Notes: generated from the letters alone by a model not told the origin. A DNA stretch of 24,551 bases from Ichthyophonus hoferi (GCA_002751075.1 NAOQ01000176.1:37677-62227), one strand, 5' to 3'; shown: positions 1-12,825, counted from the first letter of the stretch. Numbers and translations: made by a program.

Positions 1-50
1 TATATAGTATATAGTATATAGTATATAGTATATAATATATAGTATAAGGT
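1..50. repeat. TATAGTA-type microsatellite
   Basis: About six tandem copies of a 9-10 bp TATATAGTA-like unit open the window. It lies in an intron or upstream part of the MAM33-like gene. No coding sequence is seen between here and the exon at 368. Confidence 0.7.
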
Positions 51-367
51 ATATTCTCTATAACTATGTATCTGTTCTACCTTATAATAATTATATCTAT
101 AATATCTTCTATCTCTAGCCAATAAAATGTATATAATTCAAACATTTATTACCAACAATATTTAATTGGAATTTTATGGACTGAAATATTTGTAGAAAAG
201 TTAATAAAAAACAATAATAATAATAAATTATTATTTCAAACAACTAATTATTAAACATATTTTATTTACTAACTAAACCAACCTAACTTGTTTATCCAAT
301 ACCTTTATTTCTTTTCTTTATCAACCAACCGTATAATCATGTTATATTTTTAAGTGAGTACAACCAG

Positions 368-1313
368 TAAAGGAAGTTTTTTGCATCGTAGACGCTACCC
401 TGGGCCGGAACTGGAAACACTACCCGAGGTAGGTAAGATGATCGTATAGGACACTATACTATAGTAGGTAGGGTTATAGTATAATATAGTATAGTATAGT
501 AAATAGGATGATAGTATAATACAGTATAGTATTAGTAAGTAGGGTGATAGTATAGTATGGTATAGTTATAACATATATATGTATGTATATACTTTTTTGT
601 CTGCCATACTTGGAAGGACTAAAGTGCGGTCGTTGTTGCGCCATATAGTAAAAAATAATATGTTACTGTATGTTAAACTCAGTAAAGATTGCACATATAG
701 GTTTTGTTGTAGTACCATATAGTCTAAATTAATTCTATATACCTACTATATACCTACTGTGTACCTACTATATAACTGTCATACACCTATTATATACTTC
801 ATATTTTCCACTATATCTATTATATACACTATATCCTCTCCAGAATATTGACCAAGGCATCAACTCCTACCTCCGTGCTAGAGGTATAGATAATAATCTC
901 TCTGAATTTATCAGGGTAAGTTGCCGTACTTATATTATATTTACTGTATATTTTACAATGGTTTATATTATTATGCTATACTAAAATGTCTATAAGGGGC
1001 AAGAGAGGAGTGAGAGATGTTGTAATATATATTGCCTTTACCTGATATCGATATGTATAAAAAGAGAGAGATAGATAGTTGGAACATGCTGCTGTTCTGT
1101 GTTATTTTATTACTGCTGACAGATACCTATACCTCTGCATAAATATCCATATATACATATGCATACCTGTATCTCTCCATGTACATACCTATACCTCTAC
1201 CTCTTCTCCTCCTCCCCATCATACATGGTTATCCACAGCTACTATATTCTGATAAGGAGCATAGGGAGTACTGCCATTGGATGACTGGAATATCTATATT
1301 TCTAAGAAAGTAA
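368..1313 (+). CDS. MAM33/p32 (C1QBP-like) mitochondrial matrix protein, C-terminal exons only
   Basis: Three exons in phase: 368-428, 844-915 and 1239-1313 (TAA at 1311-1313). The first acceptor is the least certain boundary. Donors are GTAGGT at 429 and GTAAGT at 916; acceptors end CCAG at 843 and ACAG at 1238. The joined peptide carries the C-terminal signature of the MAM33 (mitochondrial glycoprotein, p32/C1QBP) family: YPGPELETLPE, then a helix ending in YLRARGID, then an L-x-EFI helix, then SDKEHREYCHW and a short hydrophobic end (ISIFLRK). The family forms doughnut-shaped acidic trimers in the mitochondrial matrix, linked to mitochondrial translation and respiration. The G-P plus RGI arrangement is closer to fungal and plant MAM33 than to vertebrate C1QBP. 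The N-terminal exons, including the targeting peptide and start, lie outside the window. No neighbouring gene suggests a shared role. The family call rests on motif pattern, not on a search. Confidence 0.82.
440..575. repeat. degenerate tandem repeat in MAM33 intron
   Basis: Two to three imperfect units of about 55-60 bp, each with a GTAGGG/ATAGGATGATAG head followed by runs of the 5-mer ATAGT. It fills the first half of the 415-bp intron 429-843 directly after the splice donor. Confidence 0.6.
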
Positions 1314-1364
1314 TAACATCCAATTAGGTGTGAGCAGGGGTGGCCTTACCAATTATTTTTTTAA

Positions 1365-1370
1365 AATAAA
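1365..1370 (+). terminator. poly(A) signal of the MAM33-like gene
   Basis: A canonical AATAAA hexamer lies 52 bases after the stop codon in an AT-rich 3' region, at the expected place for 3'-end formation of the MAM33-like transcript. The sequence alone does not prove use. Confidence 0.5.
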
Positions 1371-1902
1371 ATTGAAGTCAGTTTTGGGGAAATAGTTATG
1401 CTATATGTTATTATTGTTTATTATTGTTTTGTACATGTAATGTTTAACTTTATTGTCAAAGAACTATTGTTAGATTAAAGCCATGAATAATTTTAATAAT
1501 TTTTTACTGTGATTATAAACCTATTATTAATAATATTTAAATTATCCTAAAATAGTTTTATTTTAACCAATTATTTAGCTCTGTTTTATCTCACGACTTC
1601 ATTAATAGCATGTAGTCTAATATATTATCATTGATTGATAGCACTCGGTTTTATCGTGTGATGATTGTGTACATTAAAATTTATAGAAGTATATTTTTTT
1701 CTGTTTAAAGCTGTTAACTTTTATTGCGTTGTTTTAATTGAAAGAAACCGTTTTCTCTTTCAGTAGGTGGCATCTATATAATTATTAGTGTGGGTATTGT
1801 TATGCACTGAATTATGAATAACATTGATGTTATAATACTACCTAGCGGATATAGCTTATTGGAACATGTATAATCCGCTACAATGATTTCTTGAGTAGTT
1901 TC

Positions 1903-2195
1903 TGCTTTTAATCAAATATTAGAGAAAATATCCATCAAGCCCATTTAATAATGTAGTAATGATTCAGATTGAGATTAATTCCTGTATACCATATTATATT
2001 AGTCATTCGGTTTTATTAAAATGCAGTGCCACCGCATCTCATGTGTTTAGAATGGTATAAATTAATTACTGTATGGTTAAGAAGAGATTTCTAGTTTTGT
2101 TTATACTATAGGCTGCCTCCTAACAAGCATTAATGTCAAGGTACCGGCTTAAGACAAAGATAGAATATGCTGACTTTATATTTGACCGTTTCAAC
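1903..2195 (+). repeat. dispersed ~290-bp repeat, copy 1
   Basis: Shares an ordered set of blocks with two other places in the window (16888-17156 and 19240-19482), all on the same strand: GCTTTTAATCAAAT, ATTCAGATTGA, TATACCATATT, TGTGTTTAGAATGGTATAAA, TTTTGTTTA-ACTATA and a right end near GTTTCAAC. Outside these limits the copies diverge. No open frame is conserved. It may be a non-autonomous mobile element or a conserved flank of a gene family; no terminal repeats or target-site duplication are obvious. Confidence 0.65.
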
Positions 2196-3008
2196 AAATA
2201 AAATAAAGGGTGTATGTGCACAAATATGAAAATGATCATTGGATGCAAGGATCAGATATTAGTCATTGATCCAGTTATATCAATGCTTGAATCAAAATCA
2301 TATTTGATCAACTATGACCTTGGCAAATAAATTAATCTCACCAGTATCATTCAAATCACAATAGTTCGATTCCAAATCTAACAACACTTGTAATTAATTA
2401 ATATTAGAATCAGTCACCATTAATCAATAAGCTGATGGTAATTAAACAGCTATTAATTAAAGGAGTGCTGATGAAAACCTCCACTGTTGAAATGGTCATA
2501 AGAAATATCTAAATGAAAATAAAGGCACTTAATTTCTTAAAATAATTCGAATTCATTGCTAGATTAATTAGTCGTTGACGTACACAAACCAATAGATTCA
2601 TATAAATTTGACCATTGATGAAAAATAAATGCCACTATCTTTAATGTCATATATCTGGTTATTTGTATCTTAACCAGAGTTATGGGCCCGGCATGCTTCC
2701 ACTGCGCTTTATTAATATCGTTTCAAGTCTCATCTTTGCAACTAAATCATTAATTAATGACTGATCTGTTTTTGAAGTTAAATTTTAAACCCTGGATCTA
2801 ACTAGTGTAGATATCATATGTTGGAAATATCAAGTCAAACCAGGAGCGTTCTGTGACCTATATTCGTTTAGAAGAAGATGGAATGCCGAATTAAATGGTG
2901 TTTAAGGTACTCCTTTACATACCTAATTATTGTTTCCAACACAGGAGTTAAGTCATTATTATTTTGTGTAGTTCTTTTACTGTAATATACAACATATATA
3001 TTCTTTAT

Positions 3009-3033
3009 CCCCACCATAACATATATGGTGGGG
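3009..3033. other. perfect 10-bp hairpin
   Basis: CCCCACCATA, a 5-base loop, then its exact reverse complement TATGGTGGGG. The G+C-rich stem stands out in AT-rich surroundings. It lies in a gene-free region, followed by a sequence with weak resemblance to tRNA promoter boxes. The function is unknown, and it may be a relic of a small element end. Confidence 0.5.
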
Positions 3034-4934
3034 CTATAGTAATCGGTTGCAGTCCGACAGGTCACTAATTTGAATCTGGTTGGTCCCTGTCGACGCCTGG
3101 CTTAAGGTGTCAAATCTACTATTTCTTTTAAATTTCATTTAAAGTACCTCTAATATATGTAAGCGATTGAAGTTTTCCTGAGAAAATTAAGCTAATTTCA
3201 TAATAATAAAGCAACATAGCAAATAAATACATGTTTTAATTTTAATTTTATTGAGATTTGGGTGTAGAAAATATATAGGTACTACGTTATTACATAGTGT
3301 GCTGGGGATCTACTGCTTTGTTCTTAATTTTAATTTTAATTGTAAGATATTAGTGGCTGAGACCTCTTTTTCATAATAAAAAAACATCAATAATAGAACC
3401 AATGCTAATGCATTATAATGCCAAATGAAGATGATTGCAATTTGCAATAGATTTAGGGGTATATATGTATATATTATTAATTATATATATATATATATAT
3501 ATTAATCATCAATAAGAGCTCACTGGGAGTAATCATTAATTGTCTTTACATGTATTATGTATGTATGTATGCATGTACGTATGCCAATTATATAAAATAT
3601 TTATCTAGCTCTTAAATTAAGATATACATACATGTGTTCATGTATATAGATAAACTTGCAAACTATTAATGTAACTACAACTGATTTTCATTAATAAGTA
3701 AATGAAATATAAATGCATATAATATATAATATATAACAATAAGAATCATAAGCGCATAGCGTGTATTATAAAAACATATGGTATATCATAAATTTATAGT
3801 TTACATATATTAGAACGATAAATAATGTGATAAACATACGTAATATATGCACACCAACAGCGGTCCAAAATATACAACTGTAACATTAAAAATCCGCACC
3901 CACTCACTAATATAAACCTATCAAATGATCCTGTTTTGCATCTGGCGGATATTCCCGAATGATTTTCGCCCATTAAAATTATTTCCCGCCAAATTTTCAT
4001 GAGCATGCTGTAAATATATCCTAATGTATTTGGAGGTATGTTGGGTCTTTCTTGAGATGCAAAGATATTCCTAATTTTTCAATGACCTTTTTAAAAACAA
4101 ATAGATAAATGCATTTATCAATATATTTACTAATAAATTTAACTTGGTTTTATGTATTAATATTTAATATAAACAAATTATTTGTTATAGACACTTACAA
4201 GCAATTTTTGAAAAGTATGACTATAGATGAGGATTCATTGGAGGGTTTGTCATAATGGTAGAGTCCTCGTGATAATAGACCAATTGTTCATACCGCTTGC
4301 TACAGGTCGAATAAAGTGTTTAATTAAGATGATCGTATATATCCGTATAAGGCAAGGTGTGGGTCTATGATTTGTATTTCCAAATCCTCATAACAAATAT
4401 CATTCATTTGAATTTATTCAAAAAATAATAAACGTATTTATAATTATATTTTAATAAATTTAGATATATTTAATAAATATATTAAATAAAATAAATGATA
4501 TTTTTTTAGATAATAATAAGTTATTTAAAATCATCAAGAGCATAATAAAAGAAAAATACATGAAATTTCCAATATCCAAGATTGACTGAATTATAATGAT
4601 AGATGTGCACCAGCATATAAGCTGTCATGTGATACAACGATCTACCGTTAAGTTAAGTTATATATAATCAAGCTAGAACACATACCATATTACTATTCCA
4701 TTATACGCACATACATATACTATAATTTATGCATATACAATATATGTGTATTATTTAACCAGCTTGTCTGGTATTTATTATTATTATTCTCTCAATTATC
4801 CAATAATACGTTGGTAATTGCCGAAATATAAGAGAGATTTCATCTACATTCCTGCCGTAACCATAACAAATAATAGCATTGATTATACTTGAAACACATT
4901 GATTGTACTCTAAACATTATAAATATTAGGAACA

Positions 4935-7025
<2,091 letters not shown>

Positions 7026-7034
7026 ATATAATAT

Positions 7035-7040
7035 AATAAA
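7035..7040 (+). terminator. poly(A) signal of the E2 gene
   Basis: AATAAA sits ten bases after the E2 stop codon. It is very close, so the 3' UTR would be short; alternative AATAAA-like hexamers occur further on in the AT-rich flank. Confidence 0.4.
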
Positions 7041-8095
7041 ATGAAGTTATTTCTCTCCTATACTATGGCTTGCTAATGGTTGGTGTCTATTGTATTATAT
7101 TATATTATACTATATAAATAATAATAAAAATTAAATTAAATTAAACTAGATGAAACTAAAAATCAGCCAATATAAAACTGCAAGATGAAAATAATTAATT
7201 TTATATTATGAATAAACAATAGAATGCAAAACACCTACCCTAATATAATAAACAAAAACCACCAACAAGCTATAGGATATAGGAGAATAGTCATTCCCAT
7301 CTAAGTATGCTATATTTGCTTGACATGTCTCTGCATCCACAGTGCAATATAAACACATACCATAATACAATACTGTTGGAGCCAAAGCGTTCACTGCACT
7401 TTTGCAGTTCATTCTTTTTGAATATTCTTATTTATTACTGGAAAGAAAAGACGTTCCTTGCTAGCTAAGTTTTTTATGGACTATTTGCGAATGATCAATA
7501 TTTCTTACTGGTTCGGAGCATGATGCTACAAGGTCAATAATTCAATCATAACTTCGAATAACTTTCGCCAGTTGCATACCGCAAATCACATACTATATAG
7601 GTATTGATCAGTTAGTGGTTAGGCTGTTTGAATTCAATAGAACAGATGGGTTTATTATTGTTAAATAGAACTCAGTAACACAATACAAGTGTTATTCCCA
7701 ATAAATTCGTACACCTAACCTAATATAATAGATTCAAACCATCACCAAGGATAGTAATCATTTTATTCTATTAGATTTACCTGGCATGTCTAACCTAACA
7801 TAGTAAACAACAATATAATATAATATAACTACCTAGCCTAATACAATATAATACAATAGCCACGGACTACCACCATGCTGTAAGCTGTAAGATACAAGAC
7901 AGTAATCACTTTTGTATAATATTATATAGTTAGTAGATATAAAAAATATAACATGATAGATGTCAAAACATAAATTGCTCTTGTTAAACCAATCAATTAC
8001 ACTAATATTATATATTAATATTATGGATGTGATTATGACAAATAGATATAAAAGAAGAAAATAGAGTTACACAGGATGTTATGTGGGTGACTTAC
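7041..8095. repeat. AT-rich flank with degenerate direct repeats
   Basis: No gene is recognised. Three related stretches, near 7229-7335, 7703-7795 and 7826-7900, share ACACCTAxCCTAATATAATA followed by a CCACxA-rich part; the first two also share a TGACATGTCT/TGGCATGTCT-like end. A block near 7370-7430 (CTGTTGGAGCCAAAGC) is repeated in altered form near 8664-8720. They look like old copies of a noncoding repeat. Confidence 0.4.
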
Positions 8096-8192
8096 ATAGG
8101 CTCTCCCATTCATTTGAGTTTGGAGCAATATCATCCAAGGATACATTAAGATGCAGCTGGAAGTAGAGGTCTAGCACCTCTGGTAGGCAATC
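8096..8192 (-). CDS. exon-like segment of an unrecognised gene
   Basis: On the minus strand a 97-base open stretch is bounded by an acceptor ending AAAGCAG (just above 8192) and a GTAAGT donor (just below 8096). It encodes 32 residues with an amphipathic pattern (LPEVLDLYFQLHLNV, then SLDDIAPNSNEWESL) and is richer in G+C than its flanks. I do not recognise the family and found no partner exon I can join with confidence. It lies between the E2 gene and exon-like segments on the opposite strand, so it could belong to a small nested gene or be a relic. Confidence 0.4.
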
Positions 8193-8460
8193 CTGCTTTA
8201 TATTGGGTTGGTGTTGATATTTCTAAAGCCTATTCATTAATGGTATATTTAAATTAATGCATACTTGTTGATGAAACAAAAACTTGGCTATCTGGACATA
8301 TATTCATAAATATATAAGCATCCACCCACAACTAACACCACCCCATATATCTAGACTAATGCATACATATACATGTACTATCTATCCTAGCCCATTGTTA
8401 TCTATCCCTATCACCCACCCCGCCTACATACCACAATATTTGCTATATTAGGTTAATCAG

Positions 8461-8524
8461 CAAGGTTGAAGTCCAAACATGCCCGTACACCCCTGAAGAG
8501 CTGAATGCCCCATTCCTCAATATG
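8461..8524 (+). CDS. exon-like segment of an unrecognised gene (part 1)
   Basis: A 64-base open segment sits after an acceptor ending ATCAG and before a GTTAGT donor. It encodes about 21 residues (CPYTPEELNAPFLNM at the end) and closes in phase 0. A second candidate exon of the same strand and matching phase begins at 9707. The opposite strand is also partly open here but lacks a clean donor. I do not recognise the product. Confidence 0.4.
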
Positions 8525-8984
8525 GTTAGTCACTTTGTCAATGAAATGAAAGTTTAGAAGGTACACCAGTCCTCAAGGTGTGCTATTTGGGTTGTTGATG
8601 TCCTCAAGAGAATTTTCTATTGGCAAATAAAAAATGAGAACAGTTTGTGGGGAATTAAGAAATATTATTGTTGGAACTAAAGCTTTCAGTGTTTTTTTTT
8701 ACAGCTTATTCCTTTATAATACTATAATAAGCCATCCAAATAAGGACAAGATAGTATAAGACTATTAAAATAAGATCAGACAATCCTAGTGGGCTTAGTA
8801 ATCTGTCATAAATTGCATTAGTCAATAGAATTTTTTTATGATTGGCCCCATTTAGGCTATTGCTTATATTATTTTAAACAAAGGTCATGAATGTATAAAA
8901 GAAACAAAAACAACTAATAAAAAAAATTGTTCTCAGTCGTCAACATTTACTGTTTGATTTATGTACTTTATATTGTGTCTATAG

Positions 8985-9286
8985 TTGTCAAAGAATTTGA
9001 AGTAGATGATTTAAATATTTTACTAGAACATCAACTAGTTGAATCTGATATTTATTTTTTCATTGATAATAATACCGTAGTTATATACACGCAGCCACAA
9101 TTAGATCAAAGTTATTACATATACAACATACCACCAAGTAAGAAGCCAAAAGCTTCTATATCCATTGATCAACAGAAAGAGATTCAAGAGCAGTTACCCA
9201 GAGCTTTAGCCTGCCCTTTACCTGATGACGATTATCTAATAGGACTCAGTACAACAGATGCTAGTCCTATTTACAATGGCTATTAA
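8985..9286 (+). CDS. exon-like repeat family, copy A (best preserved on this strand)
   Basis: An open stretch of about 100 codons preceded by an acceptor-like CTATAG. The peptide is acidic and then basic: FEVDDLNILLEHQLVE, an IDNNTVVIY strand-like part, LDQSYYIY, a Lys/Pro stretch, then LPRALACPLPDDDY. The last block, spelled RALACPL or close to it, recurs in copies B and D, and its underlying DNA in copy C. I know no family with this pattern. It lies between two exon-like segments of another possible gene (8461-8524 and 9707 on), so it may be a nested relic or an alternative exon. It could be a lineage-specific gene family exon or a coding part of a mobile element. Confidence 0.45.
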
Positions 9287-9706
9287 TAAATTAAAGCTAC
9301 AGTGTTTAAAGATGTAAAAAGAAATTGAACAAAAAAACAGAACAAAAGTTAGTTGTTGTGAGAAAGTAAATATGGAAAACTAACTGATAACTTTATAAAC
9401 AAGATGATTAAAAACATATTGAACAATTGAGCAGGAGAGAATACAGTACAAAGATTATAAGAGAGAATATTATTGCCTCGTGATCTAAGTGATATGTATG
9501 ATGGTTTTATTTTTGAAATTTTATATAAAACTTATATGTCCAAATACCTTATCCTAAATATGGATACAATAACTATATATTGTGTTCTTATGAAACACAT
9601 CTCCAATTACATATGCACTCCTTATCCAAATGACATATTTACTTAATATAATAAAGACTTATTATCTTAAGCTTGCTATTGTAGCTGATTATTTTATTCT
9701 TTACAG

Positions 9707-9874
9707 ACAAACCTTATCTTGGGAGCTAATGGCAACAGGAAATTCTTCCAGTTAATAATCAAGGTGCTCAAGTGCTTAGAAACAGAGCAAGATATAAGAA
9801 ACGACCATTGTATGTCCATCTCACTGCCAACTACAAACTATGTTTGCAAAGATAGCCCCCAATGGGCCCAACCC
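9707..9874 (+). CDS. exon-like segment of an unrecognised gene (part 2)
   Basis: A good acceptor (pyrimidine-rich, ending TTACAG) opens a frame that runs about 56 codons to a stop near 9877. It begins TNLILGANGNRKFFQLI and continues with a Leu/Lys-rich helix (IKVLKCLETEQDIRN). It joins the segment ending at 8524 in phase 0. A possible GTATGT donor lies near 9810, so the real exon may be about 105 bases. A different frame (FAKIAPNGPNPSEAYI) is coding-like further on and runs to a GTATGT donor near 9892. Either there are two short exons or the gene has decayed. The product is not recognised. Confidence 0.4.
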
Positions 9875-10124
9875 CAGTGAGGCCTATATTATGTATGTAT
9901 ATCTTTTTATGACATATATTTATCTACCCTTATCATTGGGTACATATCAATGCGAAGTTTTATTATAATTATTTGTAATTATTATTACAACAATTAACTT
10001 ATATATTTACTTATACCAGTCACTCATTGGATTTTACTTTTTATAACTCAATGTAATTAAAACATGCAATGATATCATGATGTTAATCTACTAATATAAT
10101 CTCTGTCTTTTAATCAATAACAGA

Positions 10125-10199
10125 TCGTTCAAGTGGGGCAGCAGGAAGTATAGTCAACTTTACTCCAGAACACCTATTTGAGGAATATTTGGAATGTAA
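10125..10199 (+). CDS. possible further exon of the unrecognised + strand gene
   Basis: After an acceptor ending AATAACAG, one frame gives SSGAAGSIVNFTPEHLFEEY and reaches a stop beyond 10199. It has the correct strand and spacing to follow the 9707 segment. No clean phase join or downstream poly(A) signal could be settled: AATAAAATA near 10251 is a candidate. I do not recognise the product. Confidence 0.25.
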
Positions 10200-10289
10200 A
10201 TGTATTTCTTGGCATCATTGTTAGTCCGCATATGTGTGTTTGTATTGCTAAATAAAATATACCTGCATGAATATTATTTAGTTTTGAGT

Positions 10290-10695
10290 ATTGTTTTCTA
10301 ACCGTTTATGCCTTTGATGTTAAGTATTCATGCTAGTATTGCTTACATATTGCAAACAGAGATTTTATGATACTTCATCAAAATACTAGTTGAACCTACT
10401 AAAAAAACAATTTCCTTTTCATCAATACATTTTGTTTTGTATATAGCTGTGAAAAAAATAAAATACTTGTGTACTAATTTGTCATTTACCTCATGTGGCT
10501 TATTTTGAAGGAAACGTGTATGCATTTGGCAATGTGATAAGCCAGATGGGCTATCAAAGGTTTGCCAAGTCAATTTCACAGTTTTCCTTGAAGCCCTCAG
10601 TGAAGTAGCTGAGCAATGTGACAGATGTTGAACTACCTACTGACCGAAAAGAAGCACTCATTATAAAAATGCAGTTAAGGATGCTGATGATGTAC
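10290..10695 (+). repeat. left arm of a large inverted repeat
   Basis: This arm is the reverse-complement counterpart of 10721-11305, with a 25-base loop. The inner 75 bases differ by only about ten changes (shared block ACTGACCGAAA-GAAGCACTC). The outer part matches in blocks (TTCATGCTAGTATTGC; CTCATG-GGCTTATTTTGAAGG) with indels. It carries a degraded version of the peptide read on the minus strand of the right arm. Confidence 0.75.
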
Positions 10696-10720
10696 TACAA
10701 TAAGTCTGCATATTACCATA

Positions 10721-11305
10721 GTACGTCATCCCTAACTGCATTTTTATAATGAGTGCTTCCTTTCGGTCAGTAGACAGTTCAACATATGCTACATTGCTCA
10801 GCTGCTCCACTGGCCGTTTCATGGGAAACCATGAGGCTGGTTTGGCAAGCCTTCGATAGTACACTACGCCTATTACATTGACAAATGCAGATATGTCTCC
10901 TTCAAAATAAGCTGCATGAGGTAAATGATATTTTCATACACAGTTATTTTTTTTTGGTTTTAGCTTTATGCAAAAAATACATTGTATGTGTCTATATAGG
11001 ACATAAAAATCTAGTCATAAAGCCACGTTTGTAGGGCCTTTTGAAAAATATTAATGCTAAATGCCCCTATTCCTCTCTACATTTTTTCTCTAAATAAATA
11101 ATTTTATAAGATCCCTAAAATGGATCTCACATGACTGACTGGAAAAAATAAAATAATATATTTAATTGGCATTAGAGAAAAGAAAAATATTTTAGTAAAG
11201 CTTAACTAGTCTCTTGATGGAATATCATACAACCTCGGTTTGTATTATGTAAGCAATACTAGCATGAATAGATAATATCAAGGCATTAAAAGAACAAAAC
11301 ATCAA
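10721..11305 (-). repeat. right arm of the large inverted repeat, with coding-like minus strand
   Basis: This arm is longer than the left one by about 180 bases of AT-rich insert. On the minus strand, after an acceptor-like CTCATGCAG near 10920, a frame of about 65 codons is open: YFEGDISAFVNVIG, then RRLAKPASWFPMKRPVEQL, then STDRKEALIIKMQLGM. The first and last parts loosely resemble the hinge/alpha-D and alpha-E regions of a protein kinase, which would fit the kinase-like exons just beyond 11633, but this is weak. The open frame in this arm and its loss in the other suggest that the right arm is the parent copy. Confidence 0.55.
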
Positions 11306-11632
11306 CCAGGGGGAAAATATGTGTTACTTTTCCATCATCATTAGCCTTCTTGTCAACCACTGAGAATTGGTATAACATTAGATTAGGTTAAATGATTGTG
11401 ATCCATGCAAATAAAGACTGGACTATCTATGCATACAGATGCATAGTGTGTTACCCCCGCCATACCACCACAAACATTGTGTTCCTTTATATATCAGCCC
11501 TCTTATTATGATCAATAATAAAAATATGGAGTGTATACACTAATAAATGTGCATGAACAGATATGTGTGCTGGCCCCTTAATTCAAACAAGTATATCTTT
11601 AAATACATAGTTTACATTAACTAATGGCTTAC

Positions 11633-12171
11633 TTGACATACCAAAATTTCCAAGACGATATTCTCCATCCAGTGTCAACATGGTGTTACCCAACTTGAGG
11701 TCACTACATGAAAAAATATATAGTTTGAGAAGCTGGTTCCTTTGTGTGTATGCCAGTTGTAAATGAAAAACATTAATTACAAGCCACAAGACAATATGTT
11801 TACATAATTGGTTAGATTGAATGTAGTTATTAAAAAATATAATACAGATATTTGAAGTAGGGTAGAAGATGAGAATACATACCCATGTATAAGTTCTTTT
11901 TGATGGATGCTACTGATAAGTGTTGCAATTTTCAAGATGGTTAATATCGCTTGAATATCACTCTGCAGAGCATCTGTGGCAATTATTAAATGTTGGACCT
12001 ACAGATCTCTTCAACAATAAATATGAATGTATGCGTACATTCATTTATTGCACAATAGTATGTCCTAAATGATGGCTATAATATGTATTATTAACAATAT
12101 TATACAATAAACTATGCATATTATCACCTACCTTGTTGTGCCTGGAGAGAGGCCAATTGATCGCTTTCTGA
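11633..12171 (-). CDS. kinase-like protein, three exons, probable pseudokinase
   Basis: Minus-strand exons, in reading order: 12171-12132 (runs into the gap), 11998-11883 and 11703-11633, with GTAGGT, GTATGT and GTAAGC donors and CTGTAG and ATGTAG acceptors, all in phase. The second exon gives a helix (ILKIATLISSIHQKELIH) like kinase alpha-E. The join then gives H-G-D-L-K-L-G-N, the catalytic loop with Gly in place of Arg of HRD but catalytic Asp, Lys and Asn kept. The third exon ends RLGNFGMSS, the place of DFG, with Asn for the metal-binding Asp. HGD with NFG is a pattern of catalytically weak or dead kinases. The N-lobe lies in or beyond the gap; a possible piece is at 17650-17935. No activation segment or APE motif is seen downstream, so the gene may be truncated. 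The substrate class is not determinable. Confidence 0.6.
12072..12167. repeat. left copy of the 96-bp repeat flanking the gap
   Basis: Identical to 12826-12921 and includes the kinase exon with its donor. It ends four bases before the Ns, where the two copies diverge. The simplest reading is that two contigs overlap and were not merged. Confidence 0.9.
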
Positions 12172-12825
12172 NNNNNNNNNNNNNNNNNNNNNNNNNNNNN
12201 NNNNNNNNNNNNNNNNNNNNNNNNNNNNNNNNNNNNNNNNNNNNNNNNNNNNNNNNNNNNNNNNNNNNNNNNNNNNNNNNNNNNNNNNNNNNNNNNNNNN
12301 NNNNNNNNNNNNNNNNNNNNNNNNNNNNNNNNNNNNNNNNNNNNNNNNNNNNNNNNNNNNNNNNNNNNNNNNNNNNNNNNNNNNNNNNNNNNNNNNNNNN
12401 NNNNNNNNNNNNNNNNNNNNNNNNNNNNNNNNNNNNNNNNNNNNNNNNNNNNNNNNNNNNNNNNNNNNNNNNNNNNNNNNNNNNNNNNNNNNNNNNNNNN
12501 NNNNNNNNNNNNNNNNNNNNNNNNNNNNNNNNNNNNNNNNNNNNNNNNNNNNNNNNNNNNNNNNNNNNNNNNNNNNNNNNNNNNNNNNNNNNNNNNNNNN
12601 NNNNNNNNNNNNNNNNNNNNNNNNNNNNNNNNNNNNNNNNNNNNNNNNNNNNNNNNNNNNNNNNNNNNNNNNNNNNNNNNNNNNNNNNNNNNNNNNNNNN
12701 NNNNNNNNNNNNNNNNNNNNNNNNNNNNNNNNNNNNNNNNNNNNNNNNNNNNNNNNNNNNNNNNNNNNNNNNNNNNNNNNNNNNNNNNNNNNNNNNNNNN
12801 NNNNNNNNNNNNNNNNNNNNNNNNN
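12172..12825. other. assembly gap (654 N)
   Basis: An unsequenced run of Ns. Any open frame crossing it is meaningless. Because the flanks repeat each other exactly, the true gap may be absent or negative in length. Confidence 0.99.

Larger units (their letters stand above)
1371..4934. other. intergenic region, no gene recognised
   Basis: About 3.5 kb of AT-rich DNA between the MAM33-like gene and the E2 gene. Open frames here are short, biased to Ile/Tyr/Asn/Lys and lack family motifs. It holds the first copy of a dispersed repeat (1903-2195), a perfect short hairpin (3009-3033), a (TA)n tract near 3480-3500 and GTAT-rich microsatellite DNA near 3550-3585. The promoter of the E2 gene should lie in the last few hundred bases, but I see no core element I can defend. 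Confidence 0.6.

Noticed and set aside
3030-3090. A tRNA gene after the hairpin
   Set aside because: The D-arm- and T-arm-like words do not form stems and there is no anticodon arm.
3794-4006. Minus-strand open frame of 70 codons
   Set aside because: Composition is that of random AT-rich DNA, with no splice borders, no motif and no homologue in the window.
4235-4320. tRNA-derived SINE (ATAATGGTAGAGTCCTCG and AGGTCGAATAAA resemble A and B boxes)
   Set aside because: The boxes are imperfect, the fold does not close, and no second copy is seen in the window.
8461-8530. Minus-strand reading of the exon-like segment (EWGIQLFRGVRACLDFNLAD)
   Set aside because: It looks coding-like but lacks a usable donor and ends in a stop; the plus strand has both splice signals and a phase-matched next segment.
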